Source of the DNA: Streptomyces phaeolivaceus
GTDB taxonomy: Bacteria; Actinomycetota; Actinomycetes; Streptomycetales; Streptomycetaceae
Direction: 5' to 3'
DNA length: 64,000 bases
Assembly (NCBI RefSeq): GCF_009184865.1
Contig: NZ_CP045096.1
Location: forward strand, 806,001 to 870,000
Part shown: piece by piece, positions 17,685 through 26,810 of the stretch
Numbering within the stretch: the stretch's first letter is position 1
Layout of the letters: every line of letters starts with the position of its first letter
Notes under the pieces: model-generated
What the model saw: the letters and a program-made list of their open reading frames with translations, nothing else
What the model was told of the DNA's origin: nothing
Databases searched by the model: none
Translations under genes and position numbers: made by a program

Positions 17685-20600
17685 TCAGCGCAGCCGGTAC
17701 GCGCGGATCACCGTGTACTCGGCGGTGTTCCCGTCGGCGTCGACGGACTTCGCCCGCAGGGAGGCGAAGCCGCCGCGCGGGTTCCTCAGCTCCGCCCGCC
17801 AGCGCGCCGGGTCACCGGTCCGCCGGACGTCCACGGCGGTCCAGGTGGCCCCGTCGTCGTACGACACCTCCACGCTCAGGTCCCGTACGGCCGACTCCGG
17901 TGCGCCGGGCTGCCGTCGCAGCTCCACGGGCAGGGTCATCCGGTGGCCGGCGCGGGCGGACTCGTCCTGGCGGAGTTCGGGGGTGAACCGGATCGCGGTC
18001 ACCGGCAGCGCGGTCCAGCCGCCGCCGTCGGTGCGCCCCGACCGGAAGGTCCAGGCCGCCCGGACGGAGGTCGAGGTGAGATACCCCTGCCCGCCCCGGT
18101 CCACGGAGGTCTCCAGCCGGTACGAGGACTCCGCCGCCGGCACCGGGCCCTGCGCGTCGTAGAACGGGTACGGCACATCGGCGAGCAGCTTGCCCTCGCG
18201 CCACAGACGGGTGCGGCCGGAGTCGCCGAGGGAGAAGCCGGTGTGCCCCGGGTCCTGGTCGGCGAACGGCGGCGTGTGGAACATCAGGGTGTCCCCCTGC
18301 CGCCGCACACTGCCGTACGTCCGCGACCTCTGGTCGGCGAAGCTCGGCCCGAGCGGACCGTGGCCCCAGCGCAGTCCGTCCTTGCCGCCCGCCGCGAAGC
18401 CGACGGGCGCGCCCCACTGCTGGAACTCGCTCTGGCCGCGCGAGTTGAGCCGGTTGTAGACGAGGGTCCAGGTGAGGCCGCGTGCCGAGTAGTGGACGGT
18501 GCGTTTCCCGGCGGCCCGGAACTTGATGTCGGGGCTGGGCGCGGTGCCGCCCTCGGGCGGGAAGGCGTAGGTCCACAGTCCGGCGGTGGGTTCGTCGGGG
18601 CGGTCGTTGTGGAAGGTGTGGGTGACCTTCGTCAGGTCGCCGCGCCGGGCCCGGCCGTGGAAGTCGGTGGGCATCCGGCCCCGCACCACCCAGGCCAGCT
18701 CGTAGTCGTACGGGGTGTCGGTGAAGGTGCCGTCCGGCGCCTGCTTCGCCCAGGAGCTGCGGACCACGGCGGTGAGGGTACCGGCGTCGGCGGGCAGCCT
18801 CCCCTTCCCCGCGCTCAGGTCGGCGGTCTGGAGCCGGGCGAACGAGCCGGCCGTCACCAGCGACGAGACGCCCGCCCCGGACGGGGTGGTCCGCAGGAGG
18901 CTGACGGCGGCGAGCGCGCTCGTGGCGTCCTTCCGGGGCGGGGCCACGGTGACGGGTCTGCCCTCGCGGGCGTCGAGGACGATCGTCTCCGCGCCGGTGA
19001 TCCGCTTCAGCGGGAGGGCCACCACGGTGTGGTCGTAGCTTCCGTCCGGGGCGGCCGTGGCGACATGGACGTCCAGGTGGTGGCGGCCGGGGCGGACCTC
19101 GACCGTGCCGGTGCCCTGGGCCCCGTAGACGTACCGTCCCTCGCCCCGGTCGATGTCGAGGACGTTCACGAAGCTTCCGGCGGCCGGTCGGCCGTCGCGG
19201 TCCAGGACCTTGACGGTCAGCGGGTGGGTCTCGTGCGCCTTGGTGACGGCGAGGACGCCGCGGACCGTGGTGTCCCCGGCGCGGGCCAGGACGGCGCCGG
19301 TGAAGAGGCCGGTGACGCTGTCGACGCGGGTGTCGGCGGTGAGCACGGCCTCGGCGGCGCCCCCGGCGGGGACGGTCAGCCGGGCCGGGGCGACCGTGAA
19401 CAGGCCGTCGGGCGCGGCACTGCCGTCCGGGCCGGTGGCGGTCGTGGTGAGGTCGAGGGTGAGGTCCGTGGGGCCGGAGTTGCGGTAGGTGAGGGTTCTG
19501 GTGAGGGGCCGGTCGTCGTCGTGCGGCCAGGAGTGGGTGCCCAGCGACAGGCTCGGCGGGGAGACGGTGACGTCCTGGCCGACGGCGCGGGCGATGTCGA
19601 CGCGGCCCGCGCCCTGGGCGTGGACGCTCAGGGCGGGGTTCGGTTTCGCCGAGCCCATCAGCGCCTGCTTGAGCCGCTCGCCGGTCCAGTCGGGGTGCCG
19701 CTGGGCGAGGAGCGCGGCGGCGCCCGCGACGTGCGGGGTGGCCATGGAGGTGCCGGACAGCGGGGTGTACGCCGGGTTGTCCGCGACGGGTTCGAGGTCG
19801 CTGTCCTGGGAGCGGGCGGCCACGATCGCCTCGCCGGGCGCGGTGATGTCGGGCTTGATCACGCCGTCGCCCACGCGCGGGCCCCGGCTGGAGAAGTCGG
19901 TGAGCGCGTCATCGGCGTCGACCGCCCCAACGGCGAGCGCCGCGTCGGCGCTGGCGGGGCTGCGGACGTCCTGGTCCCGGCCGGAGTTGCCCGCCGCGAC
20001 CGCGAAGAGCGTGCCGAACTTGGCGCTGAGCGTGTCGACGGCCTCCTCCAGCGGATCGGTCCCCGGCGCGTCGGCGCCGCTCAGGCTCATGTTGACCACC
20101 CGGGCGCGCGGCGCGGCCCATTCCATGCCGGCCAGGATCGCCGACTCCTCGCAGCCCCGGTCCACACAGACCTTGCCGACGAGCAGGGAGGCGCCGGGGG
20201 CGACCCCGGTGTACCGGCCGGCGGACGCGGCGCCGTCGCCCGCGACGATCGACGCCACATGGGTGCCGTGGCCGACGAGGTCGGTGGTGTCGGGCGCGGT
20301 GGTGAAGTTCTCCTTCTCCACCACACGTGTCGCGATGTCGGGGTGGGTGTCGTCGACACCGGTGTCCAGGACGGCGACCTTCACCCCGGTGCCGGTGTAG
20401 CCCGCCTCCCACGCGGCGGGCGCGCCGATCTGGCGCACACTGACGTCGTCGCTGACGGTCAGCCGCGCGTCCAGCCAGACCCGGGCGACATCGGCGGCGA
20501 GTTCCCGCTCACCGCTGTCCGCGTCCCGCTCGGTCAGCTCGTCCCACAGCGGGGTCGCGGCGTCGGAAGCGGCCCGTACGGCGGTCAGGCGCAGCCCGGG

Positions 20601-21092
20601 GAGGGTACGGGTCACCCGGGCGCCCGCCGCGCGCACACCGGCCCGCAGTCGCCCGGAACTCCCCTCCCCCGCCCGGTACTTGACGATCAGTGGGACGCCG
20701 TGCGCGGTGTCGTACCCGGCGTCCGCCAGGCCGGTCACGTCGAAGAGTCGGCGGTCCAGGGCGCCGGAGGCGACGAGGGCGAGGGCGTCGTCCGGGACCA
20801 CGTACTGGTGGCCGGAGTCCTCGTAGCGGGTGAAGGCCAGCCGCTCGCGGCCCTCGCCGGGGGTGACGGAGACGGTGTCGCCCGCCTCGGCCTCCGCGAC
20901 GGCGACCTGATCGCCGGTCAGCAGGGTGACGGTGCGGACGGCCGGGGCGGTGGCCGGCGCCGTGCCCCCGGGTTCCCAGAGAGAGGTGGACGTGGACGGG
21001 GATGTCGCTGCGGACGGGGCCTGTCCTGGCAGCACGCTCAGGGTGAGCGTGAGCAGGACGAGGCAACCCGCCGCACGTCTGGGGCGCGGCAA
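17685..21092 (-). CDS. Large secreted S8 (subtilisin-like) serine peptidase
   Basis: 1,135-residue exported protease. Catalytic residues are visible in order: Asp in VAVLDTGVDDTHPD (about 241), His in GHGTHVAS (about 275) and Ser in GTSMATPHVAG (about 448). An I9-like propeptide precedes the catalytic domain; roughly 600 residues of beta-sandwich and carboxypeptidase-regulatory-like domains follow. I chose the TTG at 21092 because AGGAGG sits five bases before it and the product then starts directly with a signal peptide (PRPRRAAG, hydrophobic core, SAA). An ATG at 21167 in the same frame would add 25 residues but has no comparable ribosome site. Ends at a shared terminator. Confidence 0.93.
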   Translation of the reverse strand: MPRPRRAAGCLVLLTLTLSVLPGQAPSAATSPSTSTSLWEPGGTAPATAPAVRTVTLLTGDQVAVAEAEAGDTVSVTPGEGRERLAFTRYEDSGHQYVVPDDALALVASGALDRRLFDVTGLADAGYDTAHGVPLIVKYRAGEGSSGRLRAGVRAAGARVTRTLPGLRLTAVRAASDAATPLWDELTERDADSGERELAADVARVWLDARLTVSDDVSVRQIGAPAAWEAGYTGTGVKVAVLDTGVDDTHPDIATRVVEKENFTTAPDTTDLVGHGTHVASIVAGDGAASAGRYTGVAPGASLLVGKVCVDRGCEESAILAGMEWAAPRARVVNMSLSGADAPGTDPLEEAVDTLSAKFGTLFAVAAGNSGRDQDVRSPASADAALAVGAVDADDALTDFSSRGPRVGDGVIKPDITAPGEAIVAARSQDSDLEPVADNPAYTPLSGTSMATPHVAGAAALLAQRHPDWTGERLKQALMGSAKPNPALSVHAQGAGRVDIARAVGQDVTVSPPSLSLGTHSWPHDDDRPLTRTLTYRNSGPTDLTLDLTTTATGPDGSAAPDGLFTVAPARLTVPAGGAAEAVLTADTRVDSVTGLFTGAVLARAGDTTVRGVLAVTKAHETHPLTVKVLDRDGRPAAGSFVNVLDIDRGEGRYVYGAQGTGTVEVRPGRHHLDVHVATAAPDGSYDHTVVALPLKRITGAETIVLDAREGRPVTVAPPRKDATSALAAVSLLRTTPSGAGVSSLVTAGSFARLQTADLSAGKGRLPADAGTLTAVVRSSWAKQAPDGTFTDTPYDYELAWVVRGRMPTDFHGRARRGDLTKVTHTFHNDRPDEPTAGLWTYAFPPEGGTAPSPDIKFRAAGKRTVHYSARGLTWTLVYNRLNSRGQSEFQQWGAPVGFAAGGKDGLRWGHGPLGPSFADQRSRTYGSVRRQGDTLMFHTPPFADQDPGHTGFSLGDSGRTRLWREGKLLADVPYPFYDAQGPVPAAESSYRLETSVDRGGQGYLTSTSVRAAWTFRSGRTDGGGWTALPVTAIRFTPELRQDESARAGHRMTLPVELRRQPGAPESAVRDLSVEVSYDDGATWTAVDVRRTGDPARWRAELRNPRGGFASLRAKSVDADGNTAEYTVIRAYRLR

Positions 21093-21233
21093 GCATTCCT
21101 CCTGGTGGGGATGGAACGCGGGCCTTCGCGACCGGTGGCGTTCCACAGGCGAGGTTGTCGTGCCCATGCAACGTACCAACGGTAACCGCGTGGCCGCCAG
21201 ATCGCCTGCGACCGCGGGTCCGGTGGGCGCTGG

Positions 21234-21332
21234 TCGCGCAGTTCCCCGCGCCCCTTGAGGGCCTACGGCCCATCAGGGGCGAAAAGCACGGGGCGCAGCC
21301 CCTGCTTTTCAGGGGCGCGGGGAACTGCGCGA
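21234..21332. repeat. Streptomyces dispersed GC-rich inverted repeat
   Basis: A 22-bp sequence beginning TCGCGCAGTTCCCCGCGCC (21234-21255) is repeated as its exact reverse complement at 21311-21332. Between them lies a second palindrome in which AAAAGCA and GGGGC pair with GCCCC and TGCTTTT (about 21282-21309). This composite element is scattered in many Streptomyces genomes near gene ends. Here it follows the P450 stop and lies upstream of the peptidase, where it could terminate P450 transcription. Confidence 0.8.
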
Positions 21333-21362
21333 GAAGCCCCACCGGCCCGCGGCCGGAGACGC

Positions 21363-22793
21363 TCAGCGGCCGGAGCGGATCAGCCCCGTGAGGTAGCGCC
21401 ACAGCGAGGAACGCTGCCGGGCGGAGACGTCCGGCGTCACCGCCCCCGCCGCGTCCGTGTCACCCGCGTCAGTATCACCCGCACCCGCCGGGTCCGGCGG
21501 CTGTTCGGCGTCCGGCGCGAGTTCGTAGCGCACGGGCAGCGAGCGCAGGCCCCGCATGAACGGCGAGGAACGCCAGGGCAGTTGGTCGACGGGGAGGGCG
21601 AGGTCGAGATGGGCGAACCGCTCGAACAGCCGGCCCACTCCGACGGCCGCGACCGTCGAGGCGAGTTCACGGGCCGGGCACTGGCGCGGGCCGGCGCCCC
21701 AGGACAGATGGGCCCGGGTGCTGACCGTGGTGGTGCTGGGCGCCACATGGTCGGCGAAGAGCGGGTCGGCGTGCGCGGCGGCCGAGGAGACCCAGACCGG
21801 GTCGCCCGCGCGGATCGTGTACTCGCCGAGCCGGGTGTCCCTCGCGGCGAACCTCGGGACGAAGTTCACCAGCGGCGGCTTGCGCATGACGACGCGGTTC
21901 ATGGCCTCCCGGACCATGCCGGCGGAGAGGCTGGCCCGCACGCTGTCCTCGCCCGACAGGACCTCGACGACCGTGTTGGAGACGAGGATGCCGACATGGT
22001 CGGAGGTCATGCCGAGCAGCATGAACAGTTCGCGGGCCAGCGCGTCGAGGGAGAGGTCCGGGTGGGCGGCCAGCAGATAGGAGGGGAAGTCCTCGCCCGG
22101 GGTCTTCAGCTTCAGCTCGGCCAGTTCCGCGAGCGCGCCGAGCAGCCGGTCCAGGGCGGGCCCCGCGTCGGGTCCCGCGTCCAGCACCCGCCACATGTCC
22201 ATCAGGGCGTCGTCGCCCTGCGAGCCGGGGAAGCCGAGCAGATGGCTGGCCACCATCAGCGGCAGGGGGCGGGAGAACTGCGCGGACAGGTCCGCGAGCC
22301 CGGTGCCGCCCGCCTGCCCCATCAGGGTGATCAGTTCGTCGGCGTAGACGGTCACGGCCGACTTGAGCCGCTTGGCCTGGGGGTTGCGCGGGTCCTGGAA
22401 CGGCTTGAGCGCCTGGTCCCACGCCGACCGCAGCGCCGGATAGCCGGGGCCGCCCTGGATGAGGACGTGGTTGACCTCCAGGGAGGGGCCGAGCGGCCAG
22501 TCGGCCGGGACCCTGCCCTCGGTCCTGGCCCGCCAGTTCTCCAGCCCCTTGGGCCAGCCGGCGTCGTCCTGCAGCACCTGGAGCGCCTCGCGGTAGCCCA
22601 GCACCAGCCAGGCGGGTACGCCCAGCAGATCGACCGGCGCCACCGCCCCGTGGCGCTGCCGCAGCCGCTCGTACACCAGCGAGGGGCGCGTCTCGTAGTC
22701 CCGGGTCAGCAGCGGTTCCGGAGACATCGCCTCCAACCCCGCGCCGTCCGGTTCCACGGACACACCCTCACCCGACTGGGTTTCCCTCACCAT
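21363..22793 (-). CDS. Atypical cytochrome P450 (ExxR and I-helix motifs not recognisable)
   Basis: 476-residue P450. The heme-ligand region WGAGPRQCPARELA with its Cys is clear. Two otherwise near-universal motifs are not: the I-helix reads LLGMTSDHVGI instead of AGxD/ET, and where the K-helix ExxR should precede the Pro-Pro the sequence is NRVVMRKPPLVNF. This resembles the Streptomyces CYP157 type, known to lack ExxR and usually linked to conservons, but no conservon genes are nearby. The C-terminus carries an acidic repeat-like tail (GDTDAGDTDAAG). The ATG at 22793 has GGAGGGG upstream; longer in-frame starts lack one. Confidence 0.85.
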   Translation of the reverse strand: MVRETQSGEGVSVEPDGAGLEAMSPEPLLTRDYETRPSLVYERLRQRHGAVAPVDLLGVPAWLVLGYREALQVLQDDAGWPKGLENWRARTEGRVPADWPLGPSLEVNHVLIQGGPGYPALRSAWDQALKPFQDPRNPQAKRLKSAVTVYADELITLMGQAGGTGLADLSAQFSRPLPLMVASHLLGFPGSQGDDALMDMWRVLDAGPDAGPALDRLLGALAELAELKLKTPGEDFPSYLLAAHPDLSLDALARELFMLLGMTSDHVGILVSNTVVEVLSGEDSVRASLSAGMVREAMNRVVMRKPPLVNFVPRFAARDTRLGEYTIRAGDPVWVSSAAAHADPLFADHVAPSTTTVSTRAHLSWGAGPRQCPARELASTVAAVGVGRLFERFAHLDLALPVDQLPWRSSPFMRGLRSLPVRYELAPDAEQPPDPAGAGDTDAGDTDAAGAVTPDVSARQRSSLWRYLTGLIRSGR

Positions 22794-22955
22794 GCCGCCC
22801 CTCCGACACTCCCCGTACCGGCGCACCTTCAGCCGGTAGCCGGAACCGTGGGGACCCTACCCCAGGGTCACTTCCGGGGGAACGCCGGGCATCACCACTC
22901 ACAGCTCCGATCAGGTGACTCACAGCCGCGTGCCCGGCGGCGGCCGGGCCGTCCG

Positions 22956-23582
22956 TCACCTGCCGGCGCGGGCCGCCTTGACGAACTCCCTGATCAGACC
23001 GTGGTCCTTGACGCCCCGGCGCTGCTCCACACCGCTGGAGACGTCGACGCCCCAGGGGCTGGTGGCGGCGACGGCGTCCCGCACGTTCTCCGGGGTGAGT
23101 CCGCCCGCGAGGAGCCACTTCTCCCCGGCGGCGACCAGCGGCTTGCTCGCCCAGTCCCAGGCGATGCCCGAGCCGGGGACGGGCGCGTCGAGGAGGAGCA
23201 TGTCCTCGCCGAAATCGCCGCAGCGCGGCACCGCGTCGCCGAACGCGGCGGCGCGGATCAGGGTCAGGTCGTCGCTCGCCAGTTCGTCGTAGTAGGCGCG
23301 GTCGTCGGGGCCGTGCAGCTGGATCGCGCGGATCCCCGACTCGGCGGCCACGGCCCGTACGTCGGCCAGGGGTTCCTCGCGGAACACACCGACGGTCAGG
23401 ACGTGCTCGGGCACCCGGCGGCTCAGCCGGGCGGCGAGGGCGGCGTCGATCCGGCGCGGACTGGCGGAGAAGACGAACCCGACGGCATCGGCACCCGCCT
23501 CGACGGCCGTGTCGACGTCCTGCTCGGTCCGCAGACCGCAGATCTTGACGAAGAGGAGGTCACTGTCACTGGAGTTGCTCAC
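22956..23582 (-). CDS. trpF: Phosphoribosylanthranilate isomerase
   Basis: 208-residue TIM-barrel isomerase converting N-(5-phosphoribosyl)anthranilate to CdRP in tryptophan synthesis. Diagnostic segments are VKICGLRTEQDV at the start (catalytic Cys), AIQLHGPDD, AGGLTPENV and GVDVSSGVE (phosphate binding). No other trp genes adjoin it. The GTG at 23582 is chosen because it immediately precedes the conserved fold; an in-frame ATG at 23600 adds six residues and is equally possible, neither having a strong ribosome site. Confidence 0.92.
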   Translation of the reverse strand: MSNSSDSDLLFVKICGLRTEQDVDTAVEAGADAVGFVFSASPRRIDAALAARLSRRVPEHVLTVGVFREEPLADVRAVAAESGIRAIQLHGPDDRAYYDELASDDLTLIRAAAFGDAVPRCGDFGEDMLLLDAPVPGSGIAWDWASKPLVAAGEKWLLAGGLTPENVRDAVAATSPWGVDVSSGVEQRRGVKDHGLIREFVKAARAGR

Positions 23583-23671
23583 ACCCCCAGCCTGCCGCAT
23601 CGGCGCGACCCCGGGGACGGCGGACACCAGGTCCGGCTCTCCCGGGACGCGGCCACCGGTACCCGGCCCCG

Positions 23672-25060
23672 TCAGCGCCACGCTCCCGACAGGTGGCGGG
23701 TGACGACCGCGGAGAGGGTGCGTACGCCCTGGGTGGAGCCGGGGTCGATGCCGGTGAGTTCGCGTACGCGGCGCAGTCGGTAGTCCAGGGTGCGGGTGTG
23801 GACGTTGAGGGCGGTGGCCGTGGTGCCGCGGTGCATGTCGTGGCGGTAGTAGGCGTCAAGGGTGAGCAGCAGGTCGGGGCCGGAGTCCAGGGTGCGGGCG
23901 AGCGAGCGCAGCCAGGAGTCGACGAACGGCACGTCGGCGACCGCGAGTTCCACGAAGACGTCGGCCAGGGCGTACGGTCTCAGTCCGGCGGAGGCCCGGC
24001 GCAGCGGGGCCGCCCGGCCGATCCGCCGGGCCCGTTCCAGCGCCTCGGCCAGCTCCGGCAGCGGTGCGGTGGCGGTGCCGACGGCGCAGGGGCGGCCCAG
24101 GGCGCGGGCGAAGTCCCGTACGACATCCGGCACATGGTCGGGGGCCAGGTCGGGTAAGAGGTCCGGGACGGTGTGCGGCGGAGCGTGCTCCGCTGTCGTG
24201 GCGTCGGAGACCAGCGGCACCAGGGCGATCAGTTCCGCGCTCCCGTCGCCGTCCTCGGGACCCCATATGACCGGTGTCTGGTGGGCCTTCACGAGTGTCT
24301 CGATCTCGTTTTCCAGGAATCGGTCGACGACGGGCGGGTCCGGCAGCCGGAACACCGTCACGGCACAGCGATCCGGCAGTTCCATGTCGACGGCCGCGGC
24401 AAGTTCCGCGGCTATCGGATCACCCTTCAGCAATGACCGGGCCAGCAGGGCGATCTGCTCGGCGTACGGCATTCGGCGGCGCAGTACGCGGACGAATCCC
24501 TGACGGTAGGCGCCGATACCCCGCTCGCCCTGCGGGGCGAACCAGATCATCATCCGCATCAGCTCGTCGACCCCGCCGCCGCGCTGGGCGTCGGTCGCCT
24601 CGTTGATCTCGCGGAGCATGAGCGCGGTGTGTACGCGCAGCACCCCCTGCCGTGCGTCGAGGGACATCCCGTTGGTGGCCCGCAGCTCTCCCATGGACGC
24701 GATGCAGCCAAGATCGTCATCGGTCAACTCACTGTTGTCCGGCGAGAGTTCGACGGTCCGATGGCGGAGCCACACCGAGTGCTCCAGCGTCTCGGCACGG
24801 GCCCGGGCGTCCTTGTCGAGGAACCCGAACTCCGGGATCTCGCGTGCGTAGGTCTCGACCTCCCGGCGGGCGTTGGTCGACGCCTGACGGGCCAGTTCGG
24901 CGAACAGGCTCCCCATGGACGCGAGCATGTCATTCCGGACGAACGGGCCGACAGACGAGATCCGGACGGCGTTCATCACTTCGCATAAATCGGCGGCAAG
25001 CGGGCCGACAGGGTTTTTGTCACCATGCGCAAAATTCCCGGATCGGGGCGTTCCCGTCAC
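23672..25060 (-). CDS. PucR-family transcriptional regulator
   Basis: 462-residue regulator whose C-terminus is the PucR HTH_30 helix-turn-helix (LDAYYRHDMHRGTTATALNV, HTRTLDYRLRRVRELTG). The central region resembles the GGDEF-like CdaR/PucR domain; the N-terminal about 150 residues are alpha-helical with no recognised ligand domain. Such proteins commonly activate nearby catabolic genes. Start: GTG at 25060 preceded by GGAGAAG; an internal ATG at about residue 29 (MNAVRISS) cannot be excluded. It is divergent from the DUF4394 gene, which may be its target. Confidence 0.88.
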   Translation of the reverse strand: MTGTPRSGNFAHGDKNPVGPLAADLCEVMNAVRISSVGPFVRNDMLASMGSLFAELARQASTNARREVETYAREIPEFGFLDKDARARAETLEHSVWLRHRTVELSPDNSELTDDDLGCIASMGELRATNGMSLDARQGVLRVHTALMLREINEATDAQRGGGVDELMRMMIWFAPQGERGIGAYRQGFVRVLRRRMPYAEQIALLARSLLKGDPIAAELAAAVDMELPDRCAVTVFRLPDPPVVDRFLENEIETLVKAHQTPVIWGPEDGDGSAELIALVPLVSDATTAEHAPPHTVPDLLPDLAPDHVPDVVRDFARALGRPCAVGTATAPLPELAEALERARRIGRAAPLRRASAGLRPYALADVFVELAVADVPFVDSWLRSLARTLDSGPDLLLTLDAYYRHDMHRGTTATALNVHTRTLDYRLRRVRELTGIDPGSTQGVRTLSAVVTRHLSGAWR

Positions 25061-25214
25061 CTTCTCCGCTTGTGGAGGAGTCGTAAAGCAGCCTTAATGA
25101 GAACCGCGTACACGCCCGTGGGGGAACACCGCGAAAATCAGTACGGGCACGGGTACGCAATTTCTCGGCCGGGCGCCACGCAATGGCGCAGGCCCAAACG
25201 GGAGGGAAACCCCG

Positions 25215-26105
25215 ATGAAAGCAGGCACGCGAAAGAGAATCATGGCGGCGATGGCGGTCGTGGTCACCTCGACGGCGCTCATGCTCGGCACCCCGGGCAT
25301 CTCTTCGGCCGCCCCCGCCGCCGCTCCCAGCCTCCGCGCCTACGGGATCACCGGTGACGGCACCCTGATGGCCGCGTTCTGGACCGACCGGGCGGACGTG
25401 CTCAACTGGGTCAGGGCCGTCACCGGCCTCAGCGGCGACACGGGCCTGATCGGCATCGACTTCCGGGTGCAGAACCGCGTGCTGTACGGCGTGGGCAACA
25501 AGGGCGGCATCTACACGATCACGATCCCGACGGGCAGTCAGGACGTCGTGGTCACCAAGGTGTCCCAGCTGCAGTACGCCCTGGCCGGCGCGAACTTCGG
25601 CGTCGACTTCAACCCGGCGGCCGACCGACTGCGCGTGATCAGCGACAACGGCCAGAATCTGCGGCACAACCTGAACGACCACACGACCATCCAGGACCTG
25701 AACCTCACCACCCCGCCGATCGAGGGCACGACCAAGGGCGTCTCCGCCGCCGCCTACACCAACAACGACCTCGACGGGTCCACCGCGACCACCCTGTTCG
25801 ACATCAACACGACCACGGACCAGGTCGTCATCCAGTCCCCGGCCAACAACGGCACGCTCGCCCCGACCGGCAACCTCGGCCTCGACGCCCAGATCAACGC
25901 CGGCATGGACATCTACTCCACCCTGAGCGGCGGCAAGACGGTCGACAACACCGCCTTCGCCAGCCTCACCGCCTACGGCGCGAGCACGCCCTCCCTCTAC
26001 ACCGTCAACGTCTTCACCGGGCAGGCCACCCTCGTGAACGACGCCGCCAAGTCCAAGTTCCCCCTGAACATCACGGACGTGGCCGTCTCCCTCACCGGCA
26101 GCTGA
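25215..26105 (+). CDS. Secreted DUF4394-domain protein
   Basis: 296-residue exported protein. A Sec signal (lysines, then MAAMAVVVTSTALMLG, cleavage near ISSAAPA, about residue 33) precedes one DUF4394 domain with repeated beta-propeller-like motifs: LIGIDFRVQNRVLYGVGNKG, GVDFNPAADRLRVISDNGQN, LTAYGASTPSLYTVNVFTGQ. The biochemical role of DUF4394 is unknown. GGGAGGG lies upstream of the ATG and a terminator hairpin follows the stop. The 154-bp upstream gap separates it from the divergent PucR gene. Confidence 0.9.
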   Translation: MKAGTRKRIMAAMAVVVTSTALMLGTPGISSAAPAAAPSLRAYGITGDGTLMAAFWTDRADVLNWVRAVTGLSGDTGLIGIDFRVQNRVLYGVGNKGGIYTITIPTGSQDVVVTKVSQLQYALAGANFGVDFNPAADRLRVISDNGQNLRHNLNDHTTIQDLNLTTPPIEGTTKGVSAAAYTNNDLDGSTATTLFDINTTTDQVVIQSPANNGTLAPTGNLGLDAQINAGMDIYSTLSGGKTVDNTAFASLTAYGASTPSLYTVNVFTGQATLVNDAAKSKFPLNITDVAVSLTGS

Positions 26106-26125
26106 TCCCCGCCTCCAGCTCTCCT

Positions 26126-26157
26126 CGCCGCGGTCCGGAAACCATCGGACCGCGGCG
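26126..26157 (+). terminator. Hairpin terminator after the DUF4394 gene
   Basis: CGCCGCGGTCCG (26126-26137) pairs perfectly with CGGACCGCGGCG (26146-26157) around an 8-base loop, 20 bp after the stop codon. There is no U-tract, as is usual in Streptomyces. Confidence 0.8.
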
Positions 26158-26184
26158 GGTCGGCGTGCGTACGTCCCCTATGCT

Positions 26185-26200
26185 TCTACACGCCTGTAGA
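26185..26200. promoter_or_regulatory. BlaI-type operator upstream of the spo0M remnant
   Basis: TCTACACGCCTGTAGA is a match to the TCTACA-N4-TGTAGA palindrome that occurs four times in this window. It lies 64 bp before the ATG of the spo0M-like reading frame, so that gene was once under the BlaI-family regulator encoded at 29307-29693. Confidence 0.8.
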
Positions 26201-26263
26201 GGGAATGGGCTCTCAACAGGCCCTGTACGTACGCGAGTCGCGAGTTGAGGAGTGGACGCCACG

Positions 26264-26720
26264 ATGGTGTTCAAACGGCTGCTCGGTTCGCTCGGTGTGG
26301 GCGGCCCCACGGTCGACACGGTGCTCGACCCCGGCGCGGTCCGCCCCGGCGCCACGCTGACCGGCCGGGTCCATCTCAAGGGCGGGGACGCCGACTTCGA
26401 GATCGAGCACATCACCCTGCAGCTGGTGGCGCGGGTCGAGGCCGAGCACGAGGAGGGCGAGAGCGAGGGCGTCGCCGTCTTCGACCGGACCACGGTCGGC
26501 GGCGGCTTCCGGCTCGCGGCGGGCGAACTGCGCGAGGTCCCGTTCACCCTCGCGTCCACGACTTCGGCGGCGATCGAGCTGACCCCCGCGCCGGACGCCG
26601 AGCACGATGCCGAGGGCCTGGCCGTACAGCTCGGTGATCGGGGTCTCCCAGGGTGACGTTCGGCTGGTCGAGGTCGCCCTTGTCCCGTGCGTCGGTGACG
26701 GCCAGTTCGGTGCGAAGAGG
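26264..26720 (+). pseudogene. Scrambled remnant of a Spo0M-family (sporulation-control) gene
   Basis: The frame from ATG 26264 gives a normal Spo0M N-terminus (VFKRLLGSLGVGGPTVDTVL, then FEIEHITLQLVARVEAEHEE) up to about 26555. The expected continuation is absent on this strand but is found on the opposite strand in two pieces: WETPITELYGQALGIVLGVR at 26591-26650 and RTELAVTDARDKGDLDQ at 26664-26714. In intact proteins the first piece directly precedes the second, so each has been inverted separately. The plus-strand frame runs on to a stop at 26656 (131 residues against about 250 in the family). GAGGAG precedes the start. Function is presumably lost. Confidence 0.75.
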
Positions 26721-26785
26721 AAGAAGAGGAAGAAGCGTAGGCGGAGAACTGACGGCGAGAGGCCCTGGCGAGGGCCCGCGGTGGA

Positions 26786-26809
26786 CCGACGGGCCGACCG
26801 GCCCGTCGG
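26786..26809 (-). terminator. Hairpin terminator of the LCP gene
   Basis: CCGACGGGCC (26786-26795) and GGCCCGTCGG (26800-26809) form a perfect 10-bp stem with a GACC loop. It starts one base after the stop codon of the minus-strand LCP gene. Confidence 0.75.
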
Positions 26810-26810
26810 G

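Noticed and set aside
21093..21179. Longer N-terminus for the subtilase (TTG 21179 or ATG 21167)
   Set aside because: Would place 25-29 charged residues before the signal peptide; TTG 21092 has a near-perfect ribosome site.
16575..21185. 1,536-codon plus-strand open frame
   Set aside because: Covers the amidohydrolase in a wrong frame and the antisense strand of the subtilase; composition artefact of GC-rich DNA.
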